Assembly (NCBI GenBank): GCA_040349255.1 | Contig: JBEQUE010000185.1 | Span: 1-64,000, forward strand | Direction of reading: 5' to 3' | From: DATMER01 sp040349255 | GTDB taxonomy: Bacteria; Acidobacteriota; Thermoanaerobaculia; Multivoradales; UBA5704 | Length of the DNA: 64,000 bases | Part shown: piece by piece, positions 61,101 to 64,000 of the stretch | Position numbering within the stretch: the stretch's first letter is position 1 | Layout of the letters: every line of letters begins with the position of its first letter | Made by a program: the position numbers and the translations under genes | The notes under the pieces: generated by a model | What the model saw: the letters and a program-made list of their open reading frames with translations, nothing else | The model's database searches: none | Told to the model about the DNA's origin: nothing

Positions 61101-61790
61101 GGAGACCGTGGCGCCGAACACCGCATCGTCCACGCCCGCCATGCGGCCGAGCAGCAGGCCCCAGGCCGCCTGGACCAGTGTGTTGAGCGTGAGCTGATGC
61201 GCGCGGGCCTGCGCCTGGAGCCGGGCGCTCGCATCCGCGGAAAGCCGCAGATCGCGCCGGCCTCGACCCGTCTGCCGGGTCGGGCTTTCCGGCAGCGGCG
61301 TGGGCTCGGTCCAGCCAGCGAGCGTCCGGCGCCAGAAGCTCTCGGTCTCGGACAGGTCCCGGCTCTCCAGCCAGGCGATGTAGTCCCGGTATGGGCGGCG
61401 GCGCTCCGCGCGCGGCTCCCGGCCCGAGCGCAGGGCACGATAGGCTTCCAGAAGGCTCCCGGTCACCGCCGACAGCGACCAGCCGTCGAGCAGCAGGTGG
61501 TGCTGGGACCACAGCAGCCAGTGCTCGGTCTCACCGGTCCTCGCCAGGGTCCAGCGCATCAGCGGGGCCCGCGACAGATCGAAGCCGCGCTGCCGGTCCG
61601 CGCTCTGAAGCTCCTCCAACCGCCTCTCCGCCGGCAGTCCTCGCCAGTCCTGACGCTCCAGGACGACTTCCGGATGGCCGTGCACCACCTGGAGAGGACG
61701 GTCCAGCTCCTGCCAGTGGAACGAGGTGCGCAGCACGCCGTGGCTCTCCAGGGTCCAGCGGCAGGCCTGTTCGAGAGCCTCCGCGTCCAG
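58113..61790 (-). CDS. NRPS, termination module (C-A-PCP-TE), downstream of an in-frame amber codon
   Basis: Continuous frame from the amber codon at 61791-61793 to the stop at 58113. It begins inside a condensation domain (LDAEALEQACRWTLESHGVL, catalytic HHLLLDGWS near 61490). An adenylation domain (about 59160-60540: YTSGSTGRPKG, YGPTEATI, GKLDRRALP) reads, in the usual ten-residue order, D-I-F-H-F-G-L-I-I-K by eye, for which I assign no substrate. A carrier domain follows (ELGGDSLLS, near 59040), then a thioesterase (GGWSLGGL near 58660 and a late GHHGTMVQ) that ends the line. An isolated GTG at 61736 could start translation but would lack the start of the C domain. Confidence 0.85.
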   Translation of the reverse strand: MDAEALEQACRWTLESHGVLRTSFHWQELDRPLQVVHGHPEVVLERQDWRGLPAERRLEELQSADRQRGFDLSRAPLMRWTLARTGETEHWLLWSQHHLLLDGWSLSAVTGSLLEAYRALRSGREPRAERRRPYRDYIAWLESRDLSETESFWRRTLAGWTEPTPLPESPTRQTGRGRRDLRLSADASARLQAQARAHQLTLNTLVQAAWGLLLGRMAGVDDAVFGATVSGRPAELPGVETMVGLFINTLPVRLRLDSSALLPWLRELLSSQAELRQHEHSPLVKVQAWSEVPRGRALFESILVFENYPIDAAMREAGGGENGLGIVEVLSREQTNYPMTLDVSPAAELMLALNFDRSRFDDASVIRMLGHLESLLSGMAKALEAGGEVSLSALPLLKEAERHQLLLDWNDTARDLSREPVHERFARQASRIPEAVALSFGKEVLSYSELDRRSNQVAQALRKRGVAPGAIVGLNLERSLEMVVGLLGIWKAGGAYLPLDPSYPPERLSFLREDAGAEVVLTQEILAEEESDEVLAVASDLAYVIYTSGSTGRPKGVLVGHAQLAHTLSASLSEMGWNGSDRIACLAPFSFDIFLFELLSPLLSGGRCDLVSISPGPDMERLSELLPDLTRLHAVPALMRQIVESVETPCPKMRTLFVGGEAVPADLLSRMREVFPEAELRVLYGPTEATIIATSWRAEPAGSSIGRPLPNVEIRVVDRDGHPSPIGASGEIWIGGPGVALGYLGRPELTAERFVERDGRRFYRTGDLARWSASGDLEFLGRGDGQVKLRGFRIELGEIESLLREADGVRDAAAGLVGNRLVAWVVPDRPGLDPRPFLQERLPSYMVPSAIVELESLPLTAHGKLDRRALPDPERGGTARFEAPRTETERRLAEIWAELLKLARVGVQDDFFELGGDSLLSMRLVAAVKQRLGRSLPLAALFETRTVERLALRLEEAGSRPWSPLVPIQPLQTPGSKPPFFCVHPMGGGVQAYLPLAKHLGPEQPFYGLEAGESVSALEEMASSYVAALRTVQPTGPYRLGGWSLGGLIAFEMARQIEAAGEQVVAVLIDPTPPGGPPDQPRGSARSVVTLAAALAFERGLAWTLHPDEVEALSAEARLERVLAELRRLGIAGEEIDLSILARHLEGCESRIEAARAYRPQPCASPILLVRPEEWSGIDPKKGWRRLAKGGLRVERVPGHHGTMVQEPNVRELARLIAEYLGEIG
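59141..59700 (-). repeat. Near-identical A-domain C-terminal region, shared with about 63460-64000
   Basis: The translated segments from GEIWIGG to the GKLDRRALP motif in the last and the preceding NRPS modules differ at few positions (RYL/GYL, NASGEL/SASGDL and similar), and the DNA is correspondingly very alike. The similarity stops at the carrier domains. Confidence 0.75.
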
Positions 61791-64000
61791 CTACCCTTCG
61801 ATCCGGCAGAGAAGTTGCTCGACGTAGACGCCGGAGCCCGGCGCGAGCATCGTCTCGAAGAGCATGCCTTCCTGAAGCGGCGACAGCGGATAGACCTCCT
61901 CGATCCCCCACTCCGAGTCCACGAGCCGGTCGAGGCCTGCCGGCTCCAATCCGGCGAGCGGGAAGTCCGACGGCGTGTAGCCGCCAATGCGTTTCGCGGC
62001 CCGGGTCCGGGCGTGATCGATCAGCTCACGCAGGCGGACGAGGAAGCGCTCCGCCCAGGCCTCGACCGTCTCCCGGCGGTGCAAGCCCGTGCTGTAGAGC
62101 CAGTCCACCCGCAGACGGCCACCCACCACGACCGCATTCACGTCGAGCCGGTGCTCGCGCTGTGTCTTCGGGCTCACCGCCGCGCCGCCCGGCTCCGGAG
62201 CGATCGTGAACAGCGAGCCCTCCGGCAGCACCTGATCGAGCTGGCCCAGGTAGTTGAAGCCGATTTCGGGACGATCCGACGACAGCCCCAGCAGGCCCCA
62301 GCCGATCCCTCGCCGCGGGATCGAGCGCAGGTGCTCCTTGACCGACCTGAGCGCCTCGCCCGGATCTTCCGTCTCCATCTCCAAACGCACCGGATAGACG
62401 CTCGTGAACCAGCCCACCGTGCGCGAGAGGTCCACTCCTCCCACGATCTCCTCGCGGCCGTGACTCTCCAGCTCCAGCCGCAGCGCCTCGCCGACGAAAC
62501 AACACTCGAGCGCGGTCAGCAGCACGTCGTCGATCCGCGTCCGGTACGCCGCCGGCACCTCCTGGAGCAGGGACCGGGTCTCTTCCGCTTCGAGCGACAC
62601 CGACACGCCGGCCATCGTCGCTCCGGTGTTCTCGCCGCCCGGGAAGTCCATCGGCAGGGCCAGAGCCGGCTCGCCGGACTCCCGGGTCCACCAGGGCCGC
62701 TCCGAATCCAGGGCCAGACCGCTCAGCCGTTCGGCCCATTCCTTGTAGGACGTCGTCTTGGCCGGCAGGCGCACCGGCTCTCCCGCGAGAAGCTGGCGGC
62801 AGGCCGTCTCCAGGTCTTCCAGCAGCACGCGCCAGGAGACCCCGTCCACCGCCAGGTGATGGATCACTAGGAGCAGGCGAGCCTCCCCTTCCGGCAGATC
62901 GATCCAGGCGCCGCGAGCGATCGGGCCGGACGACAGATCGAGGCTCCTCTGGATCTGATCCACCGCGGACAGCTCGATCCGCGACCAGCTCGGATCCTCC
63001 AGGCCCGCATTCCACTGGCGCCATTCTTCCGAGCCGCGCTCGAAGCGCAGGCGCAGCGCGTCGTGGTGGCCCAGCAGCGCCTCGAAGGCCTGCCGAGCCA
63101 CCTCCTCCGTCACCGGCGAACGAACGGCCAGCAGCAACGACTGGTTGAAGTGATGGGGCTCGGCCGGGTCCGGCTCCAGGTACAGGCGCTGGATCGGCGT
63201 CAGCGGCACCGGACCGGTCACCACTCCCTGCTCGGCCTGCACCGCTTCGGCCGTGCCCGCCACCGACGCCAGCTCCGCGATCGTCGGGTGCTCGAAGAGC
63301 TGGCGCGGCGTGATCCGGCAGCCCGAGCGCGCCGCCCTGGACACCACCTGGATGCTCAGGATCGAGTCGCCGCCCAGCTCGAAGAAGTTGTCATGGACCC
63401 CGACCCGATCCAGCTTCAGAAGCTCGGCCCAGATCCCCGCCAGCAGGCGCTCGGTCTCCGTGCGCGGAGCCGCGAAGCTGCCGGTTCCCACCCGCTCCGG
63501 ATCGGGCAGCGCGCGACGGTCGAGCTTGCCATGCGCGGTCAGCGGCAAGGACTCCAGCTCCACGATTGCCGAAGGAACCATGTAGGACGGCAGACGCTCC
63601 TGAAGGAAAGGCCGCGGGTCCACGCCAAGCCGATCCAATACCATCCAGGCCACCAGCCGGTTGCCGACCAGGCCCGCCGCCGCGTCGCGCACGCCGTCGG
63701 CTTCGCGCAGCAGCGACTCGATCTCGCCCAGCTCGATCCGGAAGCCGCGCAGCTTGACCTGATCGTCGCCGCGGCCCAGGAACTCCAGCTCTCCCGACGC
63801 GTTCCATCGCGCCAGGTCACCCGTGCGATAGAAGCGCCGGCCGTCGCGCTCCACGAAGCGCTCGGCGGTCAGCTCCGGCCGCCCCAGGTAACCGCGGGCC
63901 ACGCCGGGGCCGCCGATCCAGATCTCGCCAGAAGCTCCGATCGGAGCCGGGTGGCCGTCGCGATCGACGACCCGGATCTCCACGTTCGGCAGCGGCCGGC
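61791..64000 (-). CDS. NRPS, upstream part (A C-terminal half-PCP-E-C start), open at the window edge
   Basis: Enters at the right edge in the middle of an adenylation domain (PLPNVEIRVVDRDGHP onward). A carrier domain (FELGGDSILSIQ near 63370) of the type that precedes epimerisation domains follows. The epimerisation domain (about 61990-63220) has HHLAVDGVSW and a C-terminal FNYLGQLDQVL. Next is the start of a condensation domain (PLSPLQEGMLFETML, then LLCRIEG), cut by TAG at 61791-61793. The E domain implies a D-residue is passed to the last module, whose C domain should be of the DCL type. Confidence 0.85.
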   Translation of the reverse strand, partial: RPLPNVEIRVVDRDGHPAPIGASGEIWIGGPGVARGYLGRPELTAERFVERDGRRFYRTGDLARWNASGELEFLGRGDDQVKLRGFRIELGEIESLLREADGVRDAAAGLVGNRLVAWMVLDRLGVDPRPFLQERLPSYMVPSAIVELESLPLTAHGKLDRRALPDPERVGTGSFAAPRTETERLLAGIWAELLKLDRVGVHDNFFELGGDSILSIQVVSRAARSGCRITPRQLFEHPTIAELASVAGTAEAVQAEQGVVTGPVPLTPIQRLYLEPDPAEPHHFNQSLLLAVRSPVTEEVARQAFEALLGHHDALRLRFERGSEEWRQWNAGLEDPSWSRIELSAVDQIQRSLDLSSGPIARGAWIDLPEGEARLLLVIHHLAVDGVSWRVLLEDLETACRQLLAGEPVRLPAKTTSYKEWAERLSGLALDSERPWWTRESGEPALALPMDFPGGENTGATMAGVSVSLEAEETRSLLQEVPAAYRTRIDDVLLTALECCFVGEALRLELESHGREEIVGGVDLSRTVGWFTSVYPVRLEMETEDPGEALRSVKEHLRSIPRRGIGWGLLGLSSDRPEIGFNYLGQLDQVLPEGSLFTIAPEPGGAAVSPKTQREHRLDVNAVVVGGRLRVDWLYSTGLHRRETVEAWAERFLVRLRELIDHARTRAAKRIGGYTPSDFPLAGLEPAGLDRLVDSEWGIEEVYPLSPLQEGMLFETMLAPGSGVYVEQLLCRIEG

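Overview
The window is GC-rich DNA (roughly 65-70% G+C by eye) from a Gram-negative bacterium. Lipobox lipoproteins, many secreted and multi-pass proteins, a VPS10/BNR-repeat protein, CHAT-NACHT-WD40 proteins, an NRPS and a tetratricopeptide-like protein beside a tiny exported protein ending in WDPNG suggest Acidobacteriota (Thermoanaerobaculia-like). Myxococcota or a relative cannot be excluded, and there is no rRNA or tRNA to decide. I saw no CRISPR array, insertion sequence or phage gene.

Layout. 1-7.3 kb: an exported EEP-family phosphodiesterase (partial), an ABC-2 exporter (two permeases and an ATPase) and, divergently, sbcD-sbcC. 7.3-17.2 kb: a membrane protein diverging from two tandemly duplicated giant genes, each encoding a CHAT protease domain, a NACHT NTPase, a membrane bundle, a WD40 propeller and a second membrane bundle. 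17.3-21.1 kb: an N-acyl-D-amino-acid deacylase, a copper-amine-oxidase-like protein with an altered cofactor motif, a lipoprotein and a small membrane protein. 21.1-22.7 kb: a gene-poor stretch with a 16-unit 20-bp degenerate array, two hairpins and decayed genes. 22.7-24.6 kb: an AAA ATPase/DUF4276 pair that looks like a two-gene defence module. 24.7-30.3 kb: a secreted esterase with Calx-beta domains, a TPR-like protein, a tiny exported protein and an FAD oxidoreductase. 30.3-33.1 kb: a four-gene operon around a membrane polyferredoxin (CcoG/NosR-like) and a FixH-like lipoprotein. 33.2-36.8 kb: a cupin and a large BNR-repeat protein. 36.9-40.6 kb: an overlapping three-gene cluster of an asparagine-synthetase-like amide ligase lacking the glutaminase Cys, a radical SAM enzyme and an FAD enzyme of halogenase/geranylgeranyl-reductase fold. 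40.6-41.2 kb: a DUF433/DUF5615 toxin-antitoxin-like pair.

41.2-54.7 kb (minus strand) is a class 1 DISARM anti-phage locus in the order drmD, higA remnant, drmMI, 21-bp repeat array, drmA, drmB. No drmC (phospholipase D family) is present. drmMI carries an AT-rich segment that starts at its catalytic NPPF motif, as expected of an exchanged target-recognition region. A solitary HigA antitoxin with its operator and a 14-codon remnant of HigB sits inside the operon.

54.8-64 kb: a beta-propeller protein with a membrane-protein partner, a class V aminotransferase, and the end of an NRPS (A-PCP-E, then C-A-PCP-TE) whose C domain is interrupted by an in-frame amber codon.

Taken together, this is an accessory region in which several defence-type modules (CHAT-NACHT pair, ATPase/DUF4276, TA-like pairs, DISARM) are interleaved with secondary-metabolism-like clusters. 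The most unusual items are the tandem CHAT-NACHT-TM-WD40-TM genes, the DISARM locus with its periodic array and trapped higA, and the amide ligase/radical SAM/flavoprotein cluster.
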